Positions 7,239 through 15,765 of a stretch of 64,000 bases of DNA are shown here, piece after piece (the first letter of the stretch is position 1; each line of letters opens with the position of its first letter). This DNA is from an uncultured Muribaculaceae bacterium (GTDB taxonomy: Bacteria; Bacteroidota; Bacteroidia; Bacteroidales; Muribaculaceae). A program made the translations under genes and the position numbers. The stretch lies in NCBI GenBank assembly GCA_910578805.1, contig CAJTRS010000002.1:62001-126000 (forward strand), read 5' to 3'. The notes below the pieces were generated by a model. The model was not told where the DNA came from and made no database searches. It was given only the letters and a program-made list of their open reading frames with translations.

Positions 7239-7940
7239 ATGACTCCCCGCTGTCGCATAATTCCGAATGTCCGCCGTCCGCGTTATCCCTACCGCGAACC
7301 CGACTATTGTTACCACTACCGTCGTTATCTTGGCCGCGACCTCACCCCGGCGGAGCGTGCCGTCATCTACCCCATGGAGCGTCAGCGCTGCCGCCATCGC
7401 CCCATTCGAGCCGTCATCGCCGACCCCTATGCCCATTGCGACCCGCGCATACGCCTCATACTGATCTCTTATTTTCGGTGGCTTGTCACTCGCATACTCC
7501 CCAACGGGCTTGACACCCTCGTCATGTCCGACACCAAAGCCTCTGCCCGCGCAGCGTCTCGACATATACCCGAAGTCACCGTTGGCACCCACCGGCGCCC
7601 CGACCACATACGCGGCTGCCATTACCATTATGCCCTATTGCTCGATTGCCGGTCCGATTACAACAAGCGGTTACGTCAGGCCATCAACGGTTCCGTTCCC
7701 GATTTTCCGGCCACCGTACTCATAGTGCATAGCCGTTATCCCCTCCGATCACACAGCTCTGCGTATTTCTTTGTTGACACCGACGATCCCCCGCCGTTCC
7801 GTGTCCCATCTTCTGATACCTTAACCACTCTGGGTCACATAAATGCGCCACCTGTCACCGCGCTACTGATGCCCTCTACGCAGTTCATGCAGCCGCTACG
7901 CACACTGGACTACGCAATATTTACGGCCTTGCCCTCCTGA
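7239..7940 (+). CDS. Hypothetical protein, Cys/His/Arg/Tyr-rich, orphan
   Basis: A 233-residue open frame placed directly behind a perfect -7 promoter box. No recognised domain. The N-terminal 60 residues are strongly basic and aromatic (YPYREPDYCYHYRRYLG, RQRCRHRP), which could suit nucleic-acid binding. There is no signal peptide or membrane segment. Codons lean to C in the third position, somewhat unlike the nearest genes. An opposing frame (minus, 7116-7628) overlaps it but has no promoter-like signal. It could be a real lineage-specific gene, a decayed gene, or chance; the promoter placement is the main argument for it. Confidence 0.42.
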   Translation: MTPRCRIIPNVRRPRYPYREPDYCYHYRRYLGRDLTPAERAVIYPMERQRCRHRPIRAVIADPYAHCDPRIRLILISYFRWLVTRILPNGLDTLVMSDTKASARAASRHIPEVTVGTHRRPDHIRGCHYHYALLLDCRSDYNKRLRQAINGSVPDFPATVLIVHSRYPLRSHSSAYFFVDTDDPPPFRVPSSDTLTTLGHINAPPVTALLMPSTQFMQPLRTLDYAIFTALPS

Positions 7941-8133
7941 GCGGCAGCTGCCCCCGCGACCCTCACCGGCAAAACGGCAGCAAAAGCTCATTGACATAAT
8001 GGAATTCCATAACCCATTTATCAAACTTTCACCAAAACGGCTACTTGTCTAATTACCATGTTAGTAGGGACACTCTGCGAGTGTCCGGTCCGGTTAACCT
8101 ACGCAAATGCCGGCCTACAAATCACGCCACAAC
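7941..8133. other. Non-coding stretch with a REP-like element
   Basis: Between the orphan ORF and the ribosomal operon terminator. Apart from the palindrome at 8068-8086 I see no promoter, RNA structure or plausible coding frame; a 61-codon frame starting at 8045 runs through the palindrome and the terminator and is not credible. Confidence 0.5.
8066..8090 (+). repeat. REP-like palindrome
   Basis: GGACACTC (8068-8075), loop TGC, GAGTGTCC (8079-8086), followed by GG. Perfect 8-bp stem, preceded by GTA as at 7129-7131. Base changes relative to the 7133-7151 copy are mostly compensated in the opposite arm, so the stem is what is conserved. Confidence 0.65.
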
Positions 8134-8167
8134 AAAAAATCTGGCGTACAATAAAGTACACCAGATT
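8134..8167 (-). terminator. Rho-independent terminator of the rpmB-rpmG-DUF4295 operon
   Basis: Inverted repeat AATCTGG...CCAGATT (8138-8144 with 8161-8167), extended inward by GTAC/GTAC. A T-run on the minus strand (8134-8139) follows. It lies 44 nt downstream of the DUF4295 stop. Confidence 0.85.
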
Positions 8168-8210
8168 GATATGTATGGGAATTTTGAGTCCTTTGTTTGG
8201 GAGAGCGTGA

Positions 8211-8360
8211 TTACTTCAAGATGTCCTTAACGGCATCGTTGGGAACCATTTGCTCCTGGAAGGTATAAGCACCGGTTTTGGGCGATTTCACCACTTTGAT
8301 GATCTTGCTGTAGGTACGACCTTCACCTTTTTGCAGTGATGCTACGGTTTTCTTTGCCAT
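8211..8360 (-). CDS. DUF4295 small basic protein
   Basis: A 49-residue protein (MAKKTVASLQKGEGRTYSKI..., ending DAVKDILK) encoded just after rpmG, with 12 nt between them. This matches DUF4295, a small basic protein found only in Bacteroidetes and nearly always third in the L28-L33 operon. Its location and composition suggest a ribosome-associated role, but no activity is established. The terminator at 8134-8167 closes the operon. Confidence 0.9.
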   Translation of the reverse strand: MAKKTVASLQKGEGRTYSKIIKVVKSPKTGAYTFQEQMVPNDAVKDILK

Positions 8361-8372
8361 ATCGAGGGATTA

Positions 8373-8561
8373 TTATTTGATTTCTTTATGTACGGTTACT
8401 TTCTTGAGGATAGGGTTGTATTTCTTCAGCTCCAGACGCTCGGTAGTGTTCTTGCGGTTCTTGGTGGTGATATAGCGAGAAGTGCCGGGCATGCCGCTGG
8501 CTTTGTGTTCGGTGCATTCAAGGATTACCTGTACGCGATTACCTTTAGCTTTCTTTGCCAT
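8373..8561 (-). CDS. rpmG: 50S ribosomal protein L33
   Basis: A 62-residue protein with the L33 signature (GNRVQVILECTEHK near the N-terminus, YITTKNRKNTTERLELKKYNP). Only one cysteine remains (Cys16), so the CxxC pairs that bind zinc in other L33 forms are absent: this is the zinc-independent (C-minus) type. Part of the large subunit near the E site. It lies 5 nt downstream of rpmB and 12 nt upstream of the DUF4295 gene, as one operon. Confidence 0.97.
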   Translation of the reverse strand: MAKKAKGNRVQVILECTEHKASGMPGTSRYITTKNRKNTTERLELKKYNPILKKVTVHKEIK

Positions 8562-8566
8562 CTTCT

Positions 8567-8824
8567 TTAGAATTCTAAGTATTTGATTTCAGTTAAATAA
8601 CCCTTTCTGGCTGCTTCCTTAATTGCGGCGTCAAGGCCGTTTTTGTTGATGGTGCGCAAGCCGTTGGCTGAGATAGTGAGGAGAATCCAAGCCTGCTGCT
8701 CAACCCAGAAGAATTTCTTGGTGAAGAGGTTGACATTGAATTTGCGCTTGGTACGACGCTTTGAGTGGGAAACATTATTGCCCACCATTGCTTTCTTGCC
8801 TGTAATTTGACAAATCTTTGACAT
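8567..8824 (-). CDS. rpmB: 50S ribosomal protein L28
   Basis: An 85-residue protein with the L28 start MSKICQITGKKAMVGNNVSH and the conserved SKRRTKRKFNVNL. A part of the large subunit that is important for assembly. First gene of the rpmB-rpmG-DUF4295 operon, transcribed from a promoter about 130 nt upstream. The roughly 125-nt leader (8825-8952) is unusually long for so small an operon, but I see no strong structure in it. Confidence 0.97.
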   Translation of the reverse strand: MSKICQITGKKAMVGNNVSHSKRRTKRKFNVNLFTKKFFWVEQQAWILLTISANGLRTINKNGLDAAIKEAARKGYLTEIKYLEF

Positions 8825-8958
8825 GGCTGTTAGTGTTACTTAGCTCTGTTATTGTTAATATGTTAACCTTTGCGTTTCCCGGCCGCCATCTCAGTCTCAT
8901 ATCACTGCTAAGCGCATCATTTTTAACAGCTTTACAGGATGAGCCGTGAAACAGTGTG

Positions 8959-8990
8959 CAAAGTAACGAATTTTTCTCGTAATGGCCAAA
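8959..8990 (-). promoter_or_regulatory. Promoter of the rpmB operon
   Basis: On the minus strand: TTTG (8990-8987), a 20-nt spacer and TTACTTTG (8966-8959), one mismatch from the TAnnTTTG consensus. Lies back to back with the promoter of the PKD-like lipoprotein gene. Confidence 0.5.
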
Positions 8991-8995
8991 TGTTT

Positions 8996-9028
8996 TTTGC
9001 TTTTTGTAGAGAAATTGAGTTATCTTTG
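8996..9028 (+). promoter_or_regulatory. Promoter of the PKD-like lipoprotein gene
   Basis: TTTG (8996-8999), a 21-nt spacer and TATCTTTG (9021-9028); the start codon is 25 nt downstream. Confidence 0.6.
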
Positions 9029-9053
9029 CGGCATTGAATAATGTGATTTTGCT

Positions 9054-10793
9054 ATGAAAGTTTCCGATATTCCGTTGTGGCGTGTGATGGTCTTTGTCTT
9101 GTTGGGCGGCATGTTCTGGTCGTGTAACATCGATGATGACATAGAGGCTTTGCCGAAACCTCAGATTGTGTTTGACTCCTCCGACGGGATATATACTGTA
9201 AAGATAGGGCATGAGCTGACTTTGGCGCCGCAGATTGTAAACGGTGACGGTGCGGAGATTGCGTGGAGTATTGACGGAGAGGTGGTGTGCCGAGAGCCGT
9301 CGTTTACCCGGGTGTGGACTGTGCCGGGACGGTTCTATGTGTCGGTTGTGGTATCGGCAGCCGGCGGCACGGCGCGTGACGAGATTGCCGTTGATGTTCT
9401 CGAAAAGACTCCTCCGCAGGTGTCGCTCCGTACGCCTGAGGGCGGTATCCGGGTGGCCAGGGGCACGGACTATCGGCTTGCTCCCATTTATCGCCATGAT
9501 GATGTGGAGGGATTCGGTGTGCGGTGGCTCATTGATGGTGGGGAGGTGCATTCAGGTCGTGAATATGTGTTTCATACCGAAGAATGCGGCCGTTACATAG
9601 TGACGGTTGAGGCTTATAATGCCGATGGTGCCACCCGTGAGTCGGTGATGATAGACGTGGTGGAGCATCTCGATGCGCAACTGCGATTCGAACTTCAGGG
9701 AATGAATATACAAAGCACCAACCGCTATACCATACCCGGCCGCACAGTGTGGCTGAGTCCGGTGGCTGAGAATCTGGAGAGTGATGTCTATATATGGAGC
9801 GTGAATGGCTCTGAAGTCAACTGCAGGGGTAAGATATTTGCTTTTACACCCTCGTCACGCGGAAACTATCATGTGACAGTGGAGGCCGGCGGGGCATCGG
9901 CTTCGATGACGGTATGCTGTGTGGACGCCACTGAAATGGGCTGTTACCGCGCTCCGCAGCCCTCGTCATCGGTCTATGCCACCGACGTGTGGGAATGGGT
10001 GCCGGCTCCAGGTCAGTTTATCGGCGATGCGGCTACAGGCATGACCGATGACATGACCACCCTCGGCATGGCCAGCCGATGGGCACAGTCGCGTCTGGCC
10101 GACAATCTGTTTGTTTCGCTCGGGGCATGGGGTGGCTACATAACTGTCATGTTTGATCACAGCGTCAGAGCCGGTGCCGGCGAATACGATTTTGCCATCA
10201 TGGGCAATGCGATCTCCACATCAAACGAGCCCGGCATAGTATATGTGATGCAGGACCTTAACGGCAACGGTGTGCCCGACGAACAGTGGTATGAGTTGCG
10301 CGGGTCGGAATTCGACACACCTGCCTATATGCGTGATTACGCAGTAACCTATTACCGTCCCACAGGCACTAAGATGCCTGTGGAATGGACCGATGAGTCG
10401 GGACGTCAGGGCACTATCGACTATATGGGCGGTGTGCACAATCAGGACACATACTATCCGCGGTGGATTCATGCGTCGTCATATACTCTGCGCGGGAGCC
10501 GTCTGGAGGCAAGGAACATCTATGATTCCGCCACGGGCGACTGGTCAAATCCGCCCTATGGCTGGGGGTATGCCGACAATCTCGGTTCTGATCTGATGGC
10601 CGGCGGCGACACCGAGACGGGCAACGGACAATGGGCCGGATTCCGCATATCCAATGCCGTGGCGCCCGACGGCACTCCGGTCAGCCTCCAGTACATCGAC
10701 TTTGTAAAAGTTCAGACCGGTGCACTGGCCAAAAGCGGACGGCTCGGTGAACTGTCAACAGAGGTGTGCGGGTTCCGCGATTTTAATAAATGA
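9054..10793 (+). CDS. Surface lipoprotein with PKD/Ig-like repeats
   Basis: A 579-residue protein with a lipoprotein signal (FVLLGGMFWSC, Cys24) followed by NIDDDIE, an acidic stretch of the kind that directs Bacteroidetes lipoproteins to the cell surface. Residues about 35-290 form three Ig/PKD-like repeats, each ending in a G-x-Y/F-x-V-x-V-x-A strand (PGRFYVSVVVSAAGG, CGRYIVTVEAYNADG, RGNYHVTVEAGGASA). The C-terminal half (about 300-579) is a separate beta-rich domain with DLNGNGVPDEQWYEL, a calcium-loop-like segment. Large PKD lipoproteins next to DUF4465 genes occur in Bacteroides cobalamin-uptake loci, so a role in surface capture of a nutrient is a reasonable but unproven inference. Confidence 0.75.
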   Translation: MKVSDIPLWRVMVFVLLGGMFWSCNIDDDIEALPKPQIVFDSSDGIYTVKIGHELTLAPQIVNGDGAEIAWSIDGEVVCREPSFTRVWTVPGRFYVSVVVSAAGGTARDEIAVDVLEKTPPQVSLRTPEGGIRVARGTDYRLAPIYRHDDVEGFGVRWLIDGGEVHSGREYVFHTEECGRYIVTVEAYNADGATRESVMIDVVEHLDAQLRFELQGMNIQSTNRYTIPGRTVWLSPVAENLESDVYIWSVNGSEVNCRGKIFAFTPSSRGNYHVTVEAGGASASMTVCCVDATEMGCYRAPQPSSSVYATDVWEWVPAPGQFIGDAATGMTDDMTTLGMASRWAQSRLADNLFVSLGAWGGYITVMFDHSVRAGAGEYDFAIMGNAISTSNEPGIVYVMQDLNGNGVPDEQWYELRGSEFDTPAYMRDYAVTYYRPTGTKMPVEWTDESGRQGTIDYMGGVHNQDTYYPRWIHASSYTLRGSRLEARNIYDSATGDWSNPPYGWGYADNLGSDLMAGGDTETGNGQWAGFRISNAVAPDGTPVSLQYIDFVKVQTGALAKSGRLGELSTEVCGFRDFNK

Positions 10794-10872
10794 ACTTTAT
10801 TAATTAAATTTGTGTCTTGAAAATGTGCAAGATTGCAGCATTTGATTACATATACACAATACAGATAAACAA

Positions 10873-11784
10873 ATGAGAAAAACAGTAACAAAATTCATGG
10901 CCGTATCCCTATTGGTGTCGGCCGCAGTGACAGTGACTTCCTGTAGCAGCAATGATGATGACGACGATCTGCTGCTTCCGCCCACTTTTAAGCTATTGGA
11001 TTTCGAGGGTACGCGTATAGCGCTTGCAGGCCCCGATTCCTACGGTGCCAATCTGTATGCCATATATACCGGCGATGACAAGTTCATAGAGGGCGAAATA
11101 GGCGTGGAAGAGGGTGTGACTCTCAAATTCGGTCTTAACAACAGCACATATTACAATGCACCCGATTTTTCGGCCGGTGGCATGGTGCTCTCGCAGTGGA
11201 ATTACCGCACAAACAAGCCCGGACAGACTGATGAAAACTGGTGGAAGTCATATGAAAACCAGTGCAGTGTGTATAACTTCAATTCGCAAAACGGACTGAA
11301 TCAGGGTGCCGGCGCAGGCGGAAGCAACACATTTGCTGTGATTAACGGCTATGATAGCCCATACGGCGAAGGCGCACGGTTTGAATTCACTGCCGGAGCT
11401 TCCTACGAGATAGTATCGATGATGATATGCCCCACATCATATGTTTACGGTATAATCACCGAAGGCAATCCTATGGACAGCAACAATCCCGATAAATCGC
11501 TCAAAGAGCAGAAAGGCTGGTTCAAGATTCTTGCTTACGGATTTGATGCCGAAGGCAATCCCACCAATGACGGCAATCCTGTGGAGAAATATATATGCGA
11601 CTATCGTGACGGGGCAGAAACCGAGATACCTATCTCCAATGTATGGAGCGAGTGGAGCCTTTCTAAACTCGGCAAGGTCAATAGCGTTAAATTTGATTTC
11701 GATGGCAGTTCCAGAAACGAATATGGTCTGCTCACACCGGCCTATATGTGTATTGACAACATATTGTTGCGTCTGAGAGACTGA
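10873..11784 (+). CDS. DUF4465 surface lipoprotein (BtuH-like candidate)
   Basis: A 303-residue protein. Lipoprotein signal with Cys24 followed by SSNDDDDD, a strong surface-export signal. The body shows the DUF4465 pattern: DFEG near the N-terminus, SQWNYRT, YNFNSQNGLNQGAGAGGSN, FAVINGYDS, TSYVYGIITEG, WFKILAYGFDAEG, and a C-terminal YMCIDNILL. From memory, DUF4465 proteins include the BtuH cobalamin-binding surface lipoproteins of gut Bacteroidetes; that link is family knowledge, not visible here. It lies 79 nt after the PKD-like gene and is closed by a strong terminator, so the two probably work together. No btuB-like receptor gene is in the window. Confidence 0.75.
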   Translation: MRKTVTKFMAVSLLVSAAVTVTSCSSNDDDDDLLLPPTFKLLDFEGTRIALAGPDSYGANLYAIYTGDDKFIEGEIGVEEGVTLKFGLNNSTYYNAPDFSAGGMVLSQWNYRTNKPGQTDENWWKSYENQCSVYNFNSQNGLNQGAGAGGSNTFAVINGYDSPYGEGARFEFTAGASYEIVSMMICPTSYVYGIITEGNPMDSNNPDKSLKEQKGWFKILAYGFDAEGNPTNDGNPVEKYICDYRDGAETEIPISNVWSEWSLSKLGKVNSVKFDFDGSSRNEYGLLTPAYMCIDNILLRLRD

Positions 11785-11811
11785 TTGAGACAAAACCGGA
11801 TAAAATATGAG

Positions 11812-11853
11812 GGGCGAGTGCTTGATAAAGCACTCGCCCTCGTTTTGTTTTTT
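11812..11853 (+). terminator. Strong Rho-independent terminator
   Basis: Perfect 12-bp stem GGGCGAGTGCTT / AAGCACTCGCCC (11812-11823, 11828-11839) with a GATA loop, then CTCG and TTTTGTTTTTT. It ends the DUF4465 gene and faces a convergent porin gene. Confidence 0.92.
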
Positions 11854-11885
11854 CATTGTTTCCTCTTCGCTTTGATTGCCGGAGG

Positions 11886-12911
11886 TCAGAACCGGAGCAC
11901 GAGTTCCACCACTGCCTTGTCGTCCGAGTCGGGGTTGACAGTGGCGTGTGAGGAGTAGAAGTATTTTTCGTAGTTCACCCTAAGGTCGAGAAACATATTC
12001 TTGGTGCGTATGTAACTTATTGTGGAGCCTACGGTGATGCGGTTGCGCCGCGGGTGGTCAGTCATCAGATGCCCCGAGTCGCTGCGCCTGCATGAACTGT
12101 GTGATGTCATTCCGTCAAAGCGGCCCTGAAACGACAGTCTGTTGAAGAATCCCGCTTTTATGGGCATATGGTAGTCGGCAAATATGTTGTAGGCATGCGC
12201 GGGGACGTGGCGTGAATGCGTGTAGTGCTTGTACATATACTCACCTTCAACTATCCATCGTCCGGCGCTCCAGCTAAGGCAACCGTAAATAAGATTGGAG
12301 CGTACGGAGTCGGGGCTGATGGACATCATGCCGGCGCTCAACTTCACATTGTGTATGGTATATGTGGCTTTGGCAGCATATGCGAGCGAACTGTTCCACG
12401 GGGTGTGATCGCCGATCTTTCCGGGATTGAATACTCCGGCTTCAACCGTGAGAGGTATTGACGGCACAGCGTAACTTATCTTGCCGCCGACGGCCCGGTA
12501 ATTGCACACCTGATTACCCAAAAACGAACGGTTGGCAAAGAAATATGTGTGTGGGCCGCGGAACGGGTCCACGCCGAACGGCATGCGGAACTGTCCTGCC
12601 TGTATGGCTACCCCATCGGTTATTTTCATTCTTACCCAGCCATCGAGAAACTTTATGGAGCCGCGGTCACAGAAATCGGCCTGTAAGAAATAATCTATGG
12701 CAGGGGCTATGTTGCCGGCGAGGCTCACGCGGGCATTGCGCAACTGGAATCGGTAGTCGCCATGGCGCGTGGCCACTTCGAACCGGCCGCGCAGAGTGCC
12801 GTGCACCTTGGGTATGTAACTGATGGAATCGCCGGTTGCCGCAGAGGCTTCAGGAGCTAATGGCAGTGCGGCGCATGCGATGGTCAGCAGAGAGGTTATA
12901 AACTTGTTCAT
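11886..12911 (-). CDS. Porin O/P-family outer-membrane protein
   Basis: A 341-residue protein from ATG 12911, which opens a signal peptide (MNKFITSLLTIACAALPLAPEASA). The longer frame upstream would overlap the end of uvrA. The pattern GTLRGRFEVAT...FQLRNARVSLAG...YFLQADF...DGWVRMKI...IQAGQFRMPFG is that of phosphate-selective porin O/P-type barrels, and the protein ends VELVLRF. Substrate selectivity cannot be inferred from the family name. Last gene of the operon that starts with the CHU_C-domain gene; 28 nt downstream of uvrA. Confidence 0.82.
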   Translation of the reverse strand: MNKFITSLLTIACAALPLAPEASAATGDSISYIPKVHGTLRGRFEVATRHGDYRFQLRNARVSLAGNIAPAIDYFLQADFCDRGSIKFLDGWVRMKITDGVAIQAGQFRMPFGVDPFRGPHTYFFANRSFLGNQVCNYRAVGGKISYAVPSIPLTVEAGVFNPGKIGDHTPWNSSLAYAAKATYTIHNVKLSAGMMSISPDSVRSNLIYGCLSWSAGRWIVEGEYMYKHYTHSRHVPAHAYNIFADYHMPIKAGFFNRLSFQGRFDGMTSHSSCRRSDSGHLMTDHPRRNRITVGSTISYIRTKNMFLDLRVNYEKYFYSSHATVNPDSDDKAVVELVLRF

Positions 12912-12939
12912 GTGATGATTGGTTGTAAAATATAATGTG

Positions 12940-15765
12940 TCACGTGAGTTCTTGGCGGATATATCCGGCTGTGGGGGAGTCGCCCCCGGCAAGTTCTTCA
13001 GGTGTGCCGCAAGCGATTATGCTTCCGCCATGTTTTCCGCCGCCAGGCCCCATGTCGATAACGTAATCGGCCGATTTGATCACATCGAGGTTGTGCTCGA
13101 TCACGAGCACCGTGTTGCCTTTTTCAACAAGGCGGTTGAGGACTCCGAGCAACACTTTTATGTCCTCGAAGTGCAGTCCGGTGGTGGGCTCATCGAGCAT
13201 GAACAGAGTCTTGCCGGTATCGCGTTTGGCCAGTTCGGTGGCTAATTTCACCCTTTGGTTCTCTCCGCCCGACAGTGTCGATGACGGCTGTCCGAGCTTG
13301 ATATATCCAAGGCCTATCTCCTGAAGCACTTTTATCTTCTTGAGTATAGCCGGAATCCCTGCAAAAAACTCCACGGCCTGATTGATGGTCATGTCGAGTA
13401 CATCGGCTATGGATTTGCCCTTGAAGCGCACTTCAAGAGTCTCGCGGTTGTACCTCTTGCCACCACACACCTCGCATGGTACAAGGACATCGGGCAGGAA
13501 GTTCATCTCAATGGTGCGGTATCCGTTTCCGCCGCAAGCCTCGCATCGTCCGCCGGCCATGTTGAAGGAGAACCGTCCCGGTTTGTAGCCGCGTATTTTA
13601 GCCTCGGGCAGGTTGACAAACAGGTTGCGTATGTCGGTGAACACTCCTGTGTAGGTGGCCGGATTGGAGCGGGGCGAGCGGCCGAGCGGAGTCTGATCCA
13701 CTGTCACCACTTTGTCTATGTTTTCCAGACCCTCAATGCCGCGGTAGGGCAGAGGCTGCTGTGTAGAGCGGTAGAAGTGGGCCGAGAGTATGGGGTGGAG
13801 TGTGGAGTTTATGAGGCTCGACTTGCCGCTGCCCGACACTCCGGCCACGCAGATGAAGGTGCCGAGCGGCAGGGTGAGTGTGACATCGCGCAGATTGTGG
13901 CCTGTGGCTCCAGTCAGTGTAAGGGTCTTTCCGTTGCCTGTGCGGCGTTGTGGCGGCACTTCGATCGATTCGGCGCCTTTCAGGTATCGTGCCGTGAGCG
14001 TGTCGGTCTGCATCATGTCGGCCGGTGTTCCCTGAAATACCACCTCGCCGCCCCGGCGTCCTGCCTTGGGGCCGATGTCGATTATGTAATCGGCGCTGAG
14101 CATCATGTCCTTGTCGTGTTCCACTACTATTATGGAGTTGGAGGCGTCACGCAGTTTCTTTAGCGAGTCTATTAGGCGACGGTTGTCGCGTTGGTGCAAG
14201 CCTATGCTCGGCTCATCGAGAATGTAGAGTACGTTGACGAGTTCGGAGCCTATCTGTGTGGCCAGGCGTATGCGCTGGCTCTCACCGCCGGAAAGGGTTG
14301 CCGAGCGGCGGTCGAGCGAAAGGTATTCAAGGCCGACATCGACCAGGAATCCCAACCGGGTGCGAATCTCCTTGAGTATTTCGCGTGCTATTATGGCCTG
14401 TGTGGGCGACAGGCGGCTTTCGACCGTCTTTGACCACTCGTATAGGTCCGATATCTCAAGACGGCTGAGTTCGGAAATGTTTTTCCCGTCGATGAAAAAG
14501 TGGAGCGCTTCGCGGTTGAGCCTGTTGCCGTTACATTCCGTACATCTGACCCGCGAAAAGAATTGTCCGCTCCATTTCTTGGCCGCAGCTCCTGCTTCCT
14601 CCTGCTGTTGCATCTCTATGTATTTTACCAGACCTTCGTAGGCGGTGGGGTAGTTGGAGGTGGACATCGTGGAGTTGTTGATGACCAGACGGGCATCTGT
14701 GCCGTAGAGAATGTCGTTTATCGCCTCTTCACACAGTTGGTTGACCGGTGTTTTGACGGTGTGTCCGTACTTCTCGCAAATGGCTGATATCTGCCAGAAA
14801 ATCATATTGTTGCGATACTTGCCGAGTGGTAGTATCGCTCCATCGTGTATGGAAAGAGACGGTTCGGGAATGATCTTGTCGCGATCCACGATATCCACCG
14901 TGCCAAGTCCTTTGCACACCGGACAAGCCCCTTGTGGGGAGTTGAACGAGAAATTGTGAGGTGCGGGCTCGCGGTAGGATATGCCCGATTCCGGATCCAT
15001 GAGATGCTGGCTGAAGTGATATACGCGGTCATCGTCCACATCGTAGATCATCATCTGTTTGTCGCCCTGGCGCAAGGCATCGCCAACAGTGGACCGCAGC
15101 CGTGTTATATCCTTGTCGCTTACCTTCAGCCGGTCAACGACTACCTCTATGGAGTGGTTCTTGTATCGGTCGAGTTTCATTCCGGGGGTTATTTCCCGCA
15201 GCTCTCCATCGACTCTTACTGTCAGAAACCCTTTTTTGCGTACGGACTCGAATAATTCTTTGTAGTGTCCCTTGCGGTTTTTGACCAACGGGGCGAGAAT
15301 GTATATCTTTCGGCCGGCAAACCGGTCGAGTATCAGGCTTACGATTTTTTCCTCGGTGTATTTTACCATCGGTTTGCCCGAAATGTAACTTACGGCAGTG
15401 CCGATACGCGCATATAGCAGTCGCAGGAAGTCATAAATCTCGGTTGTGGTGCCTATGGTGCTGCGAGGATTGCGGTTGACGGTCTTTTGCTCTATGGCTA
15501 TCACGGGGCTTAGCCCGGATATGTTGTCCACATCGGGACGCTCGAGATTGCCGAGCATATTACGGGCGTAAGCGGAGAAAGTCTCTATATATCTGCGCTG
15601 TCCTTCGGCATATATTGTGTCGAAAGCAAGCGATGACTTTCCGCTGCCGCTCAGTCCGGTTATGACCGTAAGCTGTCCGTGAGGTATGGTGACATCAATA
15701 TTTTTCAGATTATGTACACGTGCTCCGAGCACATCGAGAGTATCGTTGGCGGAATCGATATTCAT
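12940..15765 (-). CDS. uvrA: UvrABC excinuclease subunit A
   Basis: A 941-residue protein, the normal length for UvrA. Two ABC ATPase modules: Walker A GLSGSGKSS near residue 38 and GVSGSGKSS in the second half; signatures LSGGESQRIRLATQIGS and LSGGENQRVKLATELAK; Walker B ILDEPSIGLHQRD and MLDEPTTGLHFED. Zinc modules CPVCKGLG, CTECNGNR, CEACGGNGY and CEVCGGKRY are intact. It scans DNA for bulky lesions and loads UvrB in nucleotide excision repair. The start codon overlaps the stop of the upstream transglycosylase gene (ATGA), so translation is coupled. Confidence 0.98.
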   Translation of the reverse strand: MNIDSANDTLDVLGARVHNLKNIDVTIPHGQLTVITGLSGSGKSSLAFDTIYAEGQRRYIETFSAYARNMLGNLERPDVDNISGLSPVIAIEQKTVNRNPRSTIGTTTEIYDFLRLLYARIGTAVSYISGKPMVKYTEEKIVSLILDRFAGRKIYILAPLVKNRKGHYKELFESVRKKGFLTVRVDGELREITPGMKLDRYKNHSIEVVVDRLKVSDKDITRLRSTVGDALRQGDKQMMIYDVDDDRVYHFSQHLMDPESGISYREPAPHNFSFNSPQGACPVCKGLGTVDIVDRDKIIPEPSLSIHDGAILPLGKYRNNMIFWQISAICEKYGHTVKTPVNQLCEEAINDILYGTDARLVINNSTMSTSNYPTAYEGLVKYIEMQQQEEAGAAAKKWSGQFFSRVRCTECNGNRLNREALHFFIDGKNISELSRLEISDLYEWSKTVESRLSPTQAIIAREILKEIRTRLGFLVDVGLEYLSLDRRSATLSGGESQRIRLATQIGSELVNVLYILDEPSIGLHQRDNRRLIDSLKKLRDASNSIIVVEHDKDMMLSADYIIDIGPKAGRRGGEVVFQGTPADMMQTDTLTARYLKGAESIEVPPQRRTGNGKTLTLTGATGHNLRDVTLTLPLGTFICVAGVSGSGKSSLINSTLHPILSAHFYRSTQQPLPYRGIEGLENIDKVVTVDQTPLGRSPRSNPATYTGVFTDIRNLFVNLPEAKIRGYKPGRFSFNMAGGRCEACGGNGYRTIEMNFLPDVLVPCEVCGGKRYNRETLEVRFKGKSIADVLDMTINQAVEFFAGIPAILKKIKVLQEIGLGYIKLGQPSSTLSGGENQRVKLATELAKRDTGKTLFMLDEPTTGLHFEDIKVLLGVLNRLVEKGNTVLVIEHNLDVIKSADYVIDMGPGGGKHGGSIIACGTPEELAGGDSPTAGYIRQELT

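Noticed and set aside
7116..7628. A minus-strand frame overlapping the orphan ORF
   Set aside because: No promoter-like box upstream, glycine/valine/alanine-rich shadow composition, and its end runs into the REP-like palindrome.
8825..9053. Possible cobalamin riboswitch before the PKD-like/DUF4465 genes
   Set aside because: No B12-box-like GCCACTG motif and too little space after the promoter (25 nt to the ATG).
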